A stretch of DNA of 64,000 nt from Ziziphus jujuba (GCF_031755915.1 NC_083386.1:17035001-17099000); one strand, 5' to 3'; positions 23,652-36,868 are shown, numbered from the stretch's first letter. Numbers and translations are program-made. Notes: generated by a model from the letters alone, not told the origin.

Positions 23652-23828
23652 ACAAGTTAGTAAATATTACCTCAAAGCCCTTACAATTAAGCCAACCTCG
23701 TTATTCTCTAACGACCATCTTAATTAAGGAAAATCAACCTCAGACAAAAAATAATAATAATAATAAATAGCAATTAGACGACAGAGATGACAGGTTAGTT
23801 AATATTACCTCAAAGCCCTTACAATTAA
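23652..23828 (+). repeat. Direct repeat of about 39 bp in the DVL upstream region
   Basis: The copies at 23652-23690 and 23790-23828 share GTTAGT(A/T)AATATTACC followed by TCAAAGCCCTTACAATTAA, with two mismatches, at a 138-base interval. They lie about 95-270 bases upstream of the TATA box. Confidence 0.75.
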
Positions 23829-23920
23829 AATTCACATCAGAAAGCATAGGGGGGCAATCTCGTCCTTTAATTAAGTAGAAATGAAGGGGAAAAAAAATCC
23901 CAAGCAATTATCAAAGCTTA

Positions 23921-23928
23921 TATATAAA
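23921..23928 (+). promoter_or_regulatory. TATA box of the DVL gene
   Basis: TATATAAA lies about 150 bases before the start codon. Transcription would be expected to begin near 23950-23960, giving a roughly 115-base leader that is pyrimidine-rich near 23990-24010 and has no upstream ATG. Confidence 0.65.
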
Positions 23929-24071
23929 CGCCTTATACCCCCCTTTCTTTTAACACCACCAAACAAATTAAAAAGAATCTTTATTCTCTATCATCTCGTT
24001 CTCTCTCTGACATTATAAATTCCTCTGGGTTTTTCAAACAATTCAAGCGAAAGGAGAAGCAAGAGAGAAAG

Positions 24072-24239
24072 ATGGAGCAAGAGAACAACAACAACTTCTG
24101 CAACAGGCACGTGAGAGGTCCGTGCAAATCATTTGGGAGAAGATGCAGTTTGCTAGTGAAGGAACAGAGGGCAAGGTTCTACATACTCCGCCGGTGTGTC
24201 ACTATGCTTGTTTGCTGGCATGACTACCGTGATCTTTGA
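24072..24239 (+). CDS. DVL/RTFL (DEVIL / ROTUNDIFOLIA4-like) small peptide
   Basis: A 55-codon intronless frame ending TGA. The N-terminus is short and Asn-rich (MEQENNNN). The conserved DVL domain spans about residues 18-51: CKSFGRRC, then [14 protein letters not shown], then MLVCWHD. This Cys/Arg-rich core with the [13 protein letters not shown] block defines the plant DVL/RTFL family; the FGxxC...CWHD form is closest to the ROT4 type, whose members are about 50-55 residues, so it looks complete. Family members are plasma-membrane associated and restrict polar cell proliferation when overexpressed, altering leaf, fruit and trichome shape. The start is supported by good context (AAAGATGG), a TATA box and no upstream ATG. 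It is the only convincing host gene here. Its exact orthologue cannot be named without a search. Confidence 0.93.
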   Translation: MEQENNNNFCNRHVRGPCKSFGRRCSLLVKEQRARFYILRRCVTMLVCWHDYRDL

Positions 24240-27200
24240 TAAATAGTTTTTTTTTTTGGTTTTTTTTTTTTAAATATTTTCTTAGTATGTAATATGTGTA
24301 GATATATTTTAGTACACATATCAGAAAGAGTTTTGAAAACTTACCCTCCAAGAAAAAGAAAATGAAGGGATTGTTGCTCAAAGATGTGACAAATTTAGAT
24401 GATAATTAATATTATATTTTATACAAGGTTTTGTTCCGCTCCGAAAATTTTGTTACGTAATTTTGTTATGTATGGTGACTTGATTCAAGTTATAATCTTG
24501 ATTTTCTTTGAAGTTGGTGAAAATCGAGGAAGTGAGCTCCAAGTGAATATTTATTTTTTCAAAAAGTTAATTTTTGTTTGACGGCTATTACTTTTGATGT
24601 TTTTCGGACTAAACCTTGATCATTTTCTGTATAAAGGTATCGTTTTTTTTTTTTTTTTTTTTTTGGGTTGGGATTTAGAGTGTAATTAATTGTATGAACT
24701 GAAATTATCAGATTTAAAATGTTCCAATTTAGGCTTTCAAGTTCTAGTTTATTTTAATTCGATCCAATTGAAATTTTGTGGCAAATTATAGTTAGTAGTT
24801 TAAAAGGTTTAAAAGGACAATTTATGAAAATAGAGCAGCAACAATTACAACAAATTAATACTAGAGAGCATATATTGGAAAAAATTATATCTTAATATTG
24901 ACTAAATAAGACAGAACCATTGATCATTGTTAGAAAGAAAAAAAATCTCAATTTGATCAAAATGAAACAAATTAGAACTAAAGCACTGAAATTAAAATGT
25001 TCTAAATTTGAGAGCAAAAAGTGCAACATTTCGAAACTAGAGGATGTTAATATATTATAAACCTTTTTTTTTTTCTTTTTTTTAAGAATCAAGTTCGAGT
25101 GAGCTAAGTTTTCAAATTTGATGATTTGTCCCAAAAAAAAAAAAGTTTTCGACTTCTTGCATACCCACAATCAAGTCATGGATTCAAGTGATATCTTTTC
25201 CCTTATAGTTTAGAAAAAATATTGAAACTTTAATCATTTGAAAATGAGTTTTGCTATTTGTTACCACTAATAATTATTATTATTTTATGTGATAAATTGT
25301 AATTAGGACATTTAATTTTATTATCCATAATGCTGGCATTACAAATTTCACTGATGATCATTCACTAGTGGTGACAAATAATATTTTTCTTTGAAAAACA
25401 ATGGAAGCTATGCTATAGATTTCCTTTACACTAAAGTTACATATAATCTGGTAAAATACTAAACATTGTGGTGCTTGTTAAATACTAATATAGGAAAGTG
25501 ATAAGAATCCTAATATGTTTTCTAAATGTGTGATAACAAGGTACCATGAGCTTTCTTATTCACCTTTAGTTTTTAGCTACTAACCATATTCAATAAAACC
25601 TTTGTATAGTTATATTGTTGGAAGCCTATTAGTTTTAAAAATATGAGGAGTTTATAATTTGAAGGAGGTATTTGTTAAAAATTCTATTAAGTAACATATC
25701 TAATGCAATCCTCAATCAACCAAAATAGTTTTATTTGATATTTATATATAATTTTGAAAATTAGGACAGATATACAAAATTTTCGTGTCAAGAAGCTCTA
25801 AAGATGCTTGAGATGCTAGAATTATTTTGGCTTCAACAATAAGGTATCCATAATAACGAGTCATTATATGCCAATAAGTTCATAAATATTCTATAAAAAC
25901 TCTAAAAAATAATTAATGTCCCAAACTACTTTACATAAATATTTTATATCATGTTAAATTTTTAATGTAACATATCATATATTTTTTGTATTACACGGAT
26001 AATTATTATTTTGTAAAGACAAATTTCTTTAAAATGAGACTTAAGTAGTTATAATTTGTTATGATGTGGAATTTATTTCTATTTATAATTGATTCAAATC
26101 GAAACAATTTTTTTTTTTTATTTAATGGAGGTTATTTCTTTGTAAAGTGCTACTATAAAGAGATTTTACTGTATTAATTTACAAATCTATACTTATTTGT
26201 TTGAGAAAAAAAATTGAGAAGCAAAATTTCGGATACTACCATCTTCCTTATAATATATGTATTTGGAAAGTTAATGAAAAAAAAAAAAAATACTACCCAT
26301 TTGGAAGTTTTATAAAGTCCAACATTTCGTAGAAAGAAAAAGGTTCAATATAGGAAATTACCCATTTGGATGCCTTTTGAAATGTTGGACCCAGACCCAG
26401 TTGCTCCCAAAAATAAAAAGATAAGGAATAAAAGGACAGGCAACAAGGCAAATATGAAATATTCGAGTGAGTTTCCTGAGTCACATGCCGAGTTATTTTT
26501 TTTATTTTTTATTTTTTATTTTCCTTTTTCTATTTTGAAGGCCAGCGTTTGGAAGACCAAATAAATTAAAAAATATACAATAGTTAGTATGAGCTGTTGA
26601 GATAAGCAAAGAAGAACAATTAGCATCAGATTCTTCGCACAATGTCCTAGCCTTAATTTTTTGCATCAAATTCACTTCTCGGTTGTGTATCTTCCAGCAA
26701 CGTCACATTTAAATTATTCAAAAATAACTGCAAATTAATAATAAAAGAGCATAAAAAAAATAAAACTCTCGAAATTCCTTAATGTGATTCTATTCCTACC
26801 TAAAGACACCCACTTCTCATTTCCATGAAAGTCACTTTGAAAACCTTATATTTACTAATTGAGCAATTCATGATGACCAAAGGTGAAACTATGTGAGGAT
26901 GTCAGGGTAAGTGTGCTACATGGGCTTTAAAGGAGGTGGATAATGATGGCTAAGGGTGAAATTATGTGAGTGTGAGTATATTCGGGGCGCACGAGCAGGC
27001 TATCTTACTAGTAAAAACTATTTGGTATCCAATTTTACATTATTCGGATATGGAATAAGGATATTTTAAATGTAAAATAGATACTTTTTTTATATTCGAA
27101 GCCTTTTCAAAACAGTTGGTTTAAAGACTTGAAAGAATTCTGGTTAACCATGCTCTAATATAAATAATTTTAGGATGGATAACCTTTTTGGAAGTCTAAA

Positions 27201-27700
27201 AAAAAATTCCATACCATCTGAATGTGAAATGTGATCTACTATTGGTGGAGCAAAAGAGTGATAGGATGCTAGTGGATAGGGCATTGCAGCGTTGAAGGGG
27301 CAAAGCTTCCTCAAGCTATAAGATATTAAAGTGCAATTGGTTCTTAACAGAATAAGTCAAATGAGACTCATGCGCTAATATTGAATAATAAATTCAAATT
27401 GTAAATAGTTTATAAATAGTTCAAATTTGTTATTTTTATGAAAAAATATTGTTAATTTAAATATATTAAATACGTTTAATACAAAAATAATATTTTTTAG
27501 TAAAATTTTCAAACAAAAAAAAAAACAGAATGGATGGTATTTATTATTAAAAAAATTAAAACAACAAGTATTTAAATTTTTGGATTTTGCTCTTATAATG
27601 AACTAAGTTGGACTAAAATGCTTTTACAAACAAGTTGAGTAAATTTTAAATACATGTTTTAAAATTTTGCAAGATTGAGCAATTCTATAACTATGCACAT
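24240..27700. other. DVL 3' flank and AT-rich intergenic DNA
   Basis: T runs follow the stop codon directly (24246-24272). A polyadenylation signal could not be fixed. The rest has homopolymer runs (near 24640-24664, 25063-25082, 25133-25144, 26278-26290) and no frame with a recognisable domain. Confidence 0.4.
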
Positions 27701-27703
27701 GTA

Positions 27704-27706
<3 letters not shown>

Positions 27707-27736
<30 letters not shown>
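27707..27736. repeat. AT dinucleotide microsatellite
   Basis: About 15 TA units directly before the 66-bp tandem repeat. Confidence 0.85.
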
Positions 27737-27740
<4 letters not shown>

Positions 27741-27750
27741 TTGATATCTA

Positions 27751-27990
27751 ATGCATGCACATACCTATTATTGAAGACGTTTTCGCTAACATTACTTGTA
27801 ACCCATTAATATAATAATGCATGCACATACCTATTATTGAAGACGTTTTCGGTAAAATTACTTGTAACCCACTAATATAATAATATTATATATATACATA
27901 TATATTATTTTGCTATATAATGCATGCACATACTTATTATATTGAAGACGTTTTTGGTAGCATTACGTGTAACCCACCAGATTGAATAAC
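27751..27990 (+). repeat. Three-copy tandem repeat, about 66-bp unit
   Basis: Each unit starts ATGCATGCACATAC, contains TTGAAGACGTTTT and ends TTACTTGTAACCCA or close to it. Starts are at 27751, 27817 and 27920; the third is separated by an extra TA-rich insert of about 37 bases. Confidence 0.85.
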
Positions 27991-29078
27991 ATATCTTATA
28001 GTATATGTAAATTATAGATATGTGATCACTTTGTAAAATTTCAAAAATCAATATTGCATATTAGAAAGCTCAATGTCATACATAACTAGAGATTTTAGCA
28101 TTCCCTATCATACAACCCATAGTTAAGAAACTTACCTCATTGGCTAGAAAAAAAAAAAAAAAAATTCCCATATGCACAATCACCTATATGTACATAAGGT
28201 GACAATATTATAAAGTAATTGTTCGGGATTAGAAACCCTAATTTTATTGTCTTACTAGCCAACTTTACTCAACCTTCCCCACAAACTGAGTCTCACTTAC
28301 GCTTTGAGAGCATAGCACTTCTTCAGTGCAACATCATGAGGTTCACTCCACGAATATCATCGATTGCGCACAAGTGACAACACATTCAAATGAGAGAATC
28401 TACACACAAAACACACATCCTGAGTGTGGAAGAGAAATCACAATGCACACCAAGTTTACAAGCAAAGCCCAACCATTTCCATTAACTCTCTATAACAAAG
28501 GATACAACCAAATTACATAAGGATCGCCACATTTACTTGTTGGCATCTCAAGCCAAATTCTAGGCTTATAAATACTAAAATTGTGCATTTTGACACCAAC
28601 AAGGCAATGCCACATAGTCGCCATATGCAGTGAACATCCCCCACCGTTGGAAATAATGCAGACACCAACCAACATCTGATATGTTTTTAGACAAGCCTTT
28701 ATATTGTTTGGAAGAATGCAACCTATGCCCTAAAACATGTATGATCGTTGTCGTTGTTTGCCGATTAACTAGTAGTTATCCACAATTGCTCCTTGCAAGG
28801 TGTTATATACATAAATTATCATTATTGTCCATTGTAAAATGCCTTTAGCATGCAATGCCACATATAGAATTACCTATAACAGCTTGCCAAACACGTGTGT
28901 GCCGCGTTGCCCACAAATACAAACTTACACATCATCCCGCCCATGCACATGAACCTGCATGCCCATCCATACCATCACACAGTGCAAAACTATGCTAACA
29001 CACATACACATACATGCCAAACTACACCAACATGTAGCCTACTCTCTGTGTGCTTTGCCCACACACAAACATGATTTG
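27991..29078. other. Non-coding flank of the LARD-like element
   Basis: From about 28850 the sequence is C-rich and full of ACACATGC-type words; similar composition resumes at 47754-48480 on the far side of the LARD-like element, consistent with one original locus split by that insertion. The frames at 28326-28675 lie on opposite strands and have no domain. Confidence 0.4.
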
Positions 29079-30144
29079 TGTGACAAACCGCACCTTTGAA
29101 ATGGTCCAGTGGTATTTTTGTAAATATTTAAAGTTTGGGATTTACAATCTCAGACTATGTGAATCTCTTAATAATATCTTTGGAATAGTGTATGTCAAAT
29201 GGCAGGCCAAGAGATGAAGGTTTGCTCGAGAAAACCTCATTATGACTCCTCACACAAAATAATCTTTCCAACTGGCAAAAAGTAAATGGCAAAATAAACC
29301 CTTTAGAGGGGGTGTCAATGTCTGGCTCTTAACTGATCCCGAATCTGACTTTGCGCTTAGGCTAAGCAAGCCTCCTATGAGCAATGGGCAAGCCCATAAG
29401 AAGGGCATAGGTGCCATGAATGTGGTCTTATGTTTCTGAGAGATAAAGAGTCTTAGGGACAGTACCAGTAGGCACTGTAAGCTTATATTTTGTGCTACTC
29501 TCATGCTAGAGGTTCAGTATAGCATTGATTATGCCTTTTTCTATGGCCAATGTAAGAGACACACATGGACCTTTGTTATAGGATTGTGGCAAGTGTGCCC
29601 TAAAGTGGATGCTTGGATTTTACTTTGCTCTACTTAGAAGTTAGTGGGCACAAACAGAATGACTCCGTGCCATCGTGTAGCATTCATATGTGGGCTTCTA
29701 ATCATGTGTTACTCCCTTAGGTGGTATGTTGGCATGATGTTAGCGTACATGCCTCAAGATCATATGCTATTCGAGATGTGTTTAAGCTAAGGCCTGCATG
29801 GAGAGTCTGGTTGTTGGCTAGATCTTGGCATAAGGTTGAGTTTTAGGCTACTGAGTGGGCATGATGCTATTAGGTGAGCATGTCAAGTGGCGTAAACCTT
29901 GATGACTATGAAGACCTGTAGATGGGGTGAGCATTTTGGCTAATAACCTTGATGTTGAGAAGCAATCATAATCGCCTACGTGCGAGACTCATCGGAGTAG
30001 TCCTCATCGATGAACCTTAAGGACGTAATTTTGGTATCATATGGGTTGATATATGGAGCTCGAATAGTCGAAAGGCTGGCCTTGACTAGAGATTCTTGGC
30101 ACCACACGATCTATATCTGCTTCATAAAATGTGGGACCATAACA
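29079..30144 (+). repeat. 5' LTR of LARD-like element
   Basis: Starts TGTGACAAACCGCACCTTTG and ends GGGACCATAACA. It shares long collinear stretches with 46694-47753, for example around CTCATTATGACTCCTCA, AGTAGTCCTCAT and GGGTTGATATATGGA. Confidence 0.8.
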
Positions 30145-30160
30145 GTTGATATCAGATATC
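30145..30160 (+). other. Degenerate primer binding site, iMet-like
   Basis: TGATATCAGATA, just after the 5' LTR, matches TGGTATCAGAGC at 9 of 12 positions. Confidence 0.45.
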
Positions 30161-30933
30161 GGTTTGTCCAAATATAGACAAATTGGAACGAATGGTGTTA
30201 ATTGGAGATGCTTGGATCCATAGAACCCCAATGCTACTATGAGTGAGCATTCTTGCACAGTGTGTCAGTAGTTGTGGAGATATGCCCAACTTGACTATGA
30301 TGTGGGAATGTTTAGCAAGCGAATATCAATGCATGATAAAGATACATCTTTACATGGGTGCTTGAGTAGCGAGGCAAATGCGAAATTCTTTATTGGGATG
30401 AGCATTTGGAATAAAGTTTGGTACTTAGAAAGGGACTAATGCATTGTTCAATGAAGAGCCACAAAAGATTATTAGCCACAGTACTCTTCTTGGATTTCAC
30501 AAGCCGTGTAGGTAGTGCAAGGCTTCATTAGGGGATCGCAGGATGCGCATTTCTTCTTGGAGTTTATGGGCTGATAGTGCACTTCTTCTTGAGGTTTCTC
30601 TTGGATAGTCGATGACTTGCTAACCATATGGTCTTTTCATAGTCTCGATCTCATAATTATTCAAACAATACAATAAATAGATTTGCCTTTAATCAAGAAT
30701 CTTGACAACCATGAAGAATGGGATAGAAGGAACAAGCAATGCGACTAGGTGGTACAACCTTTGTTTGTCCAAGAGAGAAGACAACCTTGTTAAGGCAAAT
30801 GAGATGTCAAGAAAAATATGTGTGGGAATGTGTTTTGAGTTAGAAATCTTATTGGGTGTCATTGAATATGGCACCATAAGGCCAATTGTGAAGCCACTAT
30901 GGCGGCAAGATATGAATGAGCGATGGAGGTAAG
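30161..30933 (+). other. LARD-like interior, left part
   Basis: No conserved domain. A 76-codon frame at 30702-30932 has no family resemblance and is broken by the CRM-like insertion. The last five bases, GTAAG (30929-30933), are the left target duplication of that insertion. Confidence 0.5.
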
Positions 30934-32069
30934 TGATACGAACCCATGATGACTTGCGCCTAAAACCCGTATTATATTAGCCTGGATCTAATTAAGTTCA
31001 AGTTCTAATGGTCACCTTGACCCCTAACCAACCTGTGATTAGAAACCTTGGTATATAATGAAGATGCCACAATAGGTGATGGATATCCAATTGATAAGTC
31101 AAAACTAAAACACTCATTCACTAATGGTGTTTTAGAAGTTCAAAGAGAACAAAGAGAATTCAATCTCACAAATAATTTTCTGTATAAAATTCAAGCTTGA
31201 TTTCTCATTGAAAATAAGTCTTTAAATAGGTTAAGATTACAAAGCAAAAGCCTTAAAAAATTAATTCAAAATCGGACACAAAGTGTTGAGAAAAGAAAGT
31301 AGAAAAAGGAAAGTGCCTAATTTTTCTTAGTTTCCTAAACTAATTTGGATTAATTAATTCCTTTATTTGGAACTAGGAATTAATTAATTTACACTTGAAA
31401 CACTAAAATAATAACTTTCCTAAACTTATTTTTTCAGCAAATAAATAAATAAAAATAAAATATAAGACTAATTTCCTAAAACTAAAAGTCAAAATCAAAT
31501 TAGGAAACTAGTTGACTAGTTTGACTACTAAGGTATCTTTGACCAAGTTTCAGCTTTTTTGAGCTCCAAATCAGCTTCCATATGCCATGTAGGATGTTAA
31601 ATATGATTAATAATGATTCCCACACGTTTCCTCTTGATTGAAATAAGTCAAACAAGAAGAAAAGTCAAAGTCAGCGTCAAAATAGCACATTTTCGGCCAA
31701 ATTGAGAGGCTGTCCATACAAGTCCTTTTTAGATCATTTTGATTCTGCCTTAGCTGGATTTCATGTCCTCTTAATGAAATTCATTGAGTTCCTGAAGTGT
31801 TAGAACCATTCCTTGCTTCCCGGAGTCTAAATTTGCATGAAAATAGCTACCCGGGTTCGTATCGGTCTTCACCACTTAGAGGCTTAAAATGGGTATTGTA
31901 TCTTCAGGTATTGGCATGCCCTCATGGGATTGAATCACTCCATGAATAAAGATAGCCATGTTTTCCTTAAATCTCTTAACTTATGCCCTAGTGATTGGCC
32001 CATCTTCATTTGTATTGGACTCGTACCCAGTGGGTAGTCGGTTGAACTGGCATAGGTGGAATCACATCA
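30934..32069 (-). repeat. LTR a: 3' LTR of CRM-like element F
   Basis: 1136 bp, + strand TGATACGAACCC to GGAATCACATCA. A purine tract on the minus strand (32070-32082, + strand TTCTCCTCCTCTT) adjoins it, so it is a 3' LTR. Confidence 0.85.
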
Positions 32070-32082
32070 TTCTCCTCCTCTT

Positions 32083-34583
32083 GGAAGGATTTGCCCTCAA
32101 ATCAAAGTCATAATCTATAGAAAAAGGAGATAAGTCAGCAATAGTAAATGCAACACTAACATTATACTCACCCGGTAAATTAAGTTTGTAAGCATTTCAT
32201 TAATCCGCTCCAAAACTTGAAAAGGTTCATCCACGTGCGATTTCATTGAATTTTCAAATAAAATCGCATTTTCATAAGCTTTGACTTCCTTTATTTTGGA
32301 AACATTTCCTTTCGTAAGTGCAGCCAAATAAAATCTCTTGGGTCAAATACTATCACAACAAAATCTAAAGATACATGCTCATTATGACAAAAACTACACT
32401 TTTTAAAGTTAACAAATAATATCTTCCTAATTTTCAAATTGCCATAAAGTCAAGCTCTCAACAATGCAGATAAAGTTCTAAACAACAAAAGCATCTTTAA
32501 ATAAACATCTTTATAATTCATGACCATAAATGGTTTCTTACTTTAGATGGCTTTATTAACATCCCCAAAACTCAAATATAAATTTTTATTTTTCCTTTCT
32601 TTTCTTTCTTTTCCTTTCTCACTCACGGTTTCATTGAATTTTGCATCACACTCAGCTATTTCTCCAAGTTTCTCACTCTCATATTTATTATAATTTTTCC
32701 ACTCAATCTAGGTTTAGGGGACTTACCTTGGACAGCAAGCTCACCTTTTCCCTCTTGAATGGATGGTGAAACCGTTGGTGTCATACTTGTCTTCTCTTTA
32801 AGCCTCTCGGCTTCCTTCCTTTGTTGCATTTGTAGTTGGTTTCTAAAAACCTCCTTCGCGGTCAATGGCTCCAGCCTGACTTTCTTACCTTTAAATCTAA
32901 AGACAATACAATTCTCTCAACCATAATGAGTAGCATCTTTATCAAATTGCCATGGTCTACCTAATAGAATATGTCCAACATGCATAGGCACAATATCGCA
33001 CAAAACAACATCCACATATTTATCTATGCTAAATTTTACCTTGACTTGTTTATTTACTTTCATCTCACCACTATCATTAAGCCATTGTAATCTATAAGAT
33101 TCTGGATATTTAATGGTTGCTAACCTCAATTTATCAACTACCAAATTACTAATTACATTTGCACAACTCCCACTATCAATTATCATACTACAAATGTTAC
33201 CTTGAATTTCACATCGGGTGTGGAAGATATTCTCTCTTTGAATTTGGTCCTCATTTTTGTATATGGTTAGAATCCTCCTTGCTATTAAAATCAAATTAGA
33301 CTTAGATGCCTTGAGAGTTTTGGATTCATCATGCCCATCATCTCCAACTTCTCCATCTTCAATTTCAGTTTCAGCATCACTTTCTTCACTTTCGGATTCT
33401 AGTTTGCCATTACGTTTCAGCACCATAATCCTCCTATTCAGGCATTGGCCATCGATGTGTCCTCATCCCTGGCACTTAAAACACACAATTTCATGAGTTT
33501 TAGAAGGTTTAGGATCAGATTTACCTTCACTTTTGTGTGTTTGGACAGATTCGGTTCTAGTCTCTCTCCTTAGCCGATTTGAACTTTCTTCTCCAACTTT
33601 CAGCTTTGGGTTGTTTTAAAAGGTAGGATTGTTTCTCCAGCCACTTGGATTTGATCTTCCACTGCTTGAACCTCCTCCAAACCAGGAGCTTGTACCCCTT
33701 CTCTTGAATTGATGCTCAAGTTTAATAGCCACATGCAACATCTCCTCCATTTCCACATATTGCTGCAGTTCTAGTTGATTGGCTATCTCACAATTCAAAA
33801 CACCTAAAAACCCCACCATATCTTCAGTCATGCTTAACCTCATCATAACCATCTCCATCTCCTTGTAGTAATCCTCCACGGACTTATTTCCTTGAGATAA
33901 AGATTGAAGTCTTTGATGCAGCAACCTATGATAGTGTGATCGTACAAATCGCTTCCTCATGGCTCCTATTATTTGTCGCCTTGTAGTAATCAAGTCATCA
34001 CCAACTCTTCTTCGAATATTTTGCTCACTAGTCCACCATTGAAGTGCATAGTATCCAAATTCCATTGTTGCTAATTTCACCTTATTGGCCTCCGAATAAT
34101 TGTGACAATCAAAAATCATCTCCATACGCTCCTCCCATTCCAAGTAAGCCTCCGGATCACTTTTTCCCATGAAAGGTGGTATGTTTACCTTGATATTACC
34201 AAGATCATCATCTCCCTCCTCCCTCCTATGCCTCCCATGGCCTAGCCTCTCTTGGACAACAAGTGTTTCATCCATTCCTTCCTCAAAATCATCTTCAAAA
34301 TTTTGCTCTTTAAACTCCTTTCTAGGTTGTCCACGGCCTCCTTGACCTCGACCTCTATGGAACTTTTAGCTCAAATATGGTCCACCATGAGATGTTTCTA
34401 TTCTATCAATCCTTTGATTTATGTGGTCAAATTAAGCATTCATCCGTTGCAATTGTTCCAAGACAGCCTTCATGTCCATTTGATCACCATTCCCCGTAGC
34501 TTAGGAATACCATGGAATCCTACGTATTCTTCTTCATTAATTCTTAGTGGTGGATCTCCTCTCCTCAACCTTGAATCTGCCAT
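32083..34583 (-). pseudogene. Gag-protease-integrase-tail remnant of non-autonomous CRM-like element F
   Basis: Reading down from the MADSRLRRGDPP start (about 34583): Gag N-terminus with a stop near 34367; Gag core (34275-33616); zinc knuckle region (about 33470); protease with DSG (33426-32917); the charged linker (32865-32656). The scrambled segment follows: integrase piece (32431-32479), RT piece (32354-32430), integrase C-terminal piece (below 32353). RT catalytic core, RNase H and most of integrase are absent. Several stops and frameshifts are present. As a source of Gag and protease it is dead. Confidence 0.75.
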
Positions 34584-35721
34584 GCTAGTATAAATAATGC
34601 AAAATAAAATAAATTCTCACCAAAAGTCACTCCCTCACATGTTTCACTCAATCAAGGTCTCAACACTCGTGTTTTCACATTAGTTTCGGCTTTTACCCTT
34701 TTTTAAGCTCACACACTCTTGCCTTTTTCCACTCAGCGAATTATCTCAAAGTTCTAATTAAGACACTCCAAAAACAGTAATTAGATCACAAGTATGTTTT
34801 AATTAAACTTATGAACAAAATAGTAGCAAAAAGTAAGCAATACTGAATGAATTAACAAAACCTAGTTTTTGGCTTTCTAGGAAAAATAAAGCAAAATAAT
34901 AAGGAAACTTTTGGAATTAGCAAGAACTGAACCAGATGGTAAGAGATTAAGGATTCAAGAATAAAATTTAGGAAAAAGAATTTCAAACATGAACAAGAAT
35001 AAAATCGAATAAAAATATAGAATAGTGTTGGTTGTTGTACTTGTAATTCAAGTTTTGTATCAAATCCTTCAACTAATTTTAATCCAAAAAATTTAAACAC
35101 CCAAAATTCAAATATTCAACAACAAAACTAATTCCCCAACAACTCCAACTATTAAATAGATAATCAACAAAACAGCAGCTCCAAGAAATTTACAGCAATA
35201 AATTTCAACATCAAATTCAATAGACCGAAAATTTTTTTTATTCGGCTTTTTCTTCTTCTTTTTTTTTCTTTTCTTTTTACTTATATTAGATAGTGCAGTA
35301 GCAAAGAATCAACACCAAAATTGCAATTCCAACACCAAATAATCATCAAACGCGTGACCCCCCAAACAAAATACAAATTATGCAGTTTTATTATTTTTTT
35401 ATATCTATTTAGGTTTTCTTTTCTTTTTTTTCTTTTTTTTTTTTGAATATATGAATCCAAATATTTAAGACTAAAACAGTAAATAAAAAATCCACAAAGA
35501 CCAAAATTAACAAGAAAAATGATAAAAAAAACAGCCAACAAACTAGGAAGCAAAAATATGGTAAAATTAGGAAATCCTAATTCAACTAGGAATGATTTTT
35601 TTTTTAAAAATATACAGAACGTGTATGATGATAGAAGCAACCTTAACCTAATACTAAAATTGCAGATTAACATAAAAACAAATATAGCAAATAAAGTTAG
35701 ATCAAACTTGAACAAAATTTG
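34584..35721 (-). other. Leader of element F
   Basis: Non-coding, T-rich on the + strand near 35235-35280 and 35390-35450. Collinear with the leaders at 11287-12418 and 41098-42379. Confidence 0.6.
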
Positions 35722-35733
35722 GCTCCGATACTA
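35722..35733 (-). other. Primer binding site of element F (iMet type)
   Basis: + strand GCTCCGATACTA; two mismatches to the reverse complement of TGGTATCAGAGC. Confidence 0.7.
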
Positions 35734-35735
35734 AA

Positions 35736-36868
35736 TGATATGAACCTAGGATGACTTGCGCCTAAACTCATATTATATTAGTCCGGATCTAATTATGTTC
35801 AAATTATAATGGTCACCTTGACTCTCACCAACTTGTGATTAGAAACCTTGGTATATAATAAAGACGCCACAATAGGTGATGCGCTTATTAATAAGTCAAA
35901 CTAAAACACTCATTTACTAATAGTGTTTTAGGTGTTCAAAAGAATAAAGAGAATTTAATCTCACAAATAATTTTTTATATAAAATTCAAGCTTGATTTCA
36001 CATTGAAAATAAGCCTTTAAATAGGTTAAGATTACAAAGCAAAAACCCTAAAAAATTAATTCAAAAATCAGACACAAAGTGTTGAGAAAAAGAGAGTAGA
36101 GAAAAGGAAAGTGCCTAATTTTTCTTAGTTTCCTAAACTAATTTGGATTAATTATTCCTTTATTTTGAATTAGGAATTAATTAATTTACAATTGAAATAC
36201 TAAAATAATAACTTTCCTAAACTTATTTTTCCAGTAAATAAATAAATAAAAATAAAAATAAAAGACTAATTTCCTAAAACTAAAAGTCAAAATCAAATTA
36301 AAAAAGTAGTTGACTAGCTTGACTACTAAGGTATCTTTGACCTATCTTCAACTTGTTTGGGCCTTAAATGAGCTTCTATATGCCATTTAGGATGCCAAAT
36401 ACGATTAATAATTATTCCCACACATTGCGCCTTGATTGGAGTAAGTCAAACAGGAAGAAAAGTCAAAGTCAGCGGTAAAATAACACATTTTCGACCAAAT
36501 TGAGAGGCTATCCGTACAAGTCCTTTTTAGATACTTTTGATTCTGCCTTGACTGGATTACATGTCCTCTTAATGAAATTCATTGAGTTCATGAAGTGTTA
36601 GGCCCATTTCTTGCTGCCCGGAGTCCAAATTTGCACAAAAATAGCTACTCGGATCCGTATTAGTCTTCACCACCTGAAGGCTGAAAACGAGTCTTGTATC
36701 TTCAGATATTGTCATGCCCTCTTGAGATTGAATCACTCCATGAATAAAGCCAACCATGTTTTTTTTAAATCTCTTAACTTGTGCCCTAGTGATTGGCCCC
36801 ATCTTCATTCGTATAGGACACGTACCCAGTGGGTAGTCGGTTGAACGGGCACAGGCGGAATCACATCA
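35736..36868 (-). repeat. LTR b: shared LTR between elements F and G
   Basis: 1133 bp. Its left side adjoins a primer site (5' LTR of F) and its right side a purine tract at 36869-36881 (3' LTR of G). One LTR serves two interiors, as expected after recombination between LTRs. A minus-strand frame at 36569-36808 keeps the LTR-encoded integrase tail (MKMGPITRAQVKRFK...) open for 79 codons. Confidence 0.85.

Noticed and set aside
27751..27990. CRISPR-like array
   Set aside because: Direct tandem repeats without distinct spacers, in plant DNA.
28326..28675. Two short frames on opposite strands
   Set aside because: No family resemblance; low-complexity C/A-rich DNA.
30702..30932. 76-codon frame in the LARD-like interior
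   Set aside because: No similarity to Gag or Pol motifs, and it ends at an insertion border.
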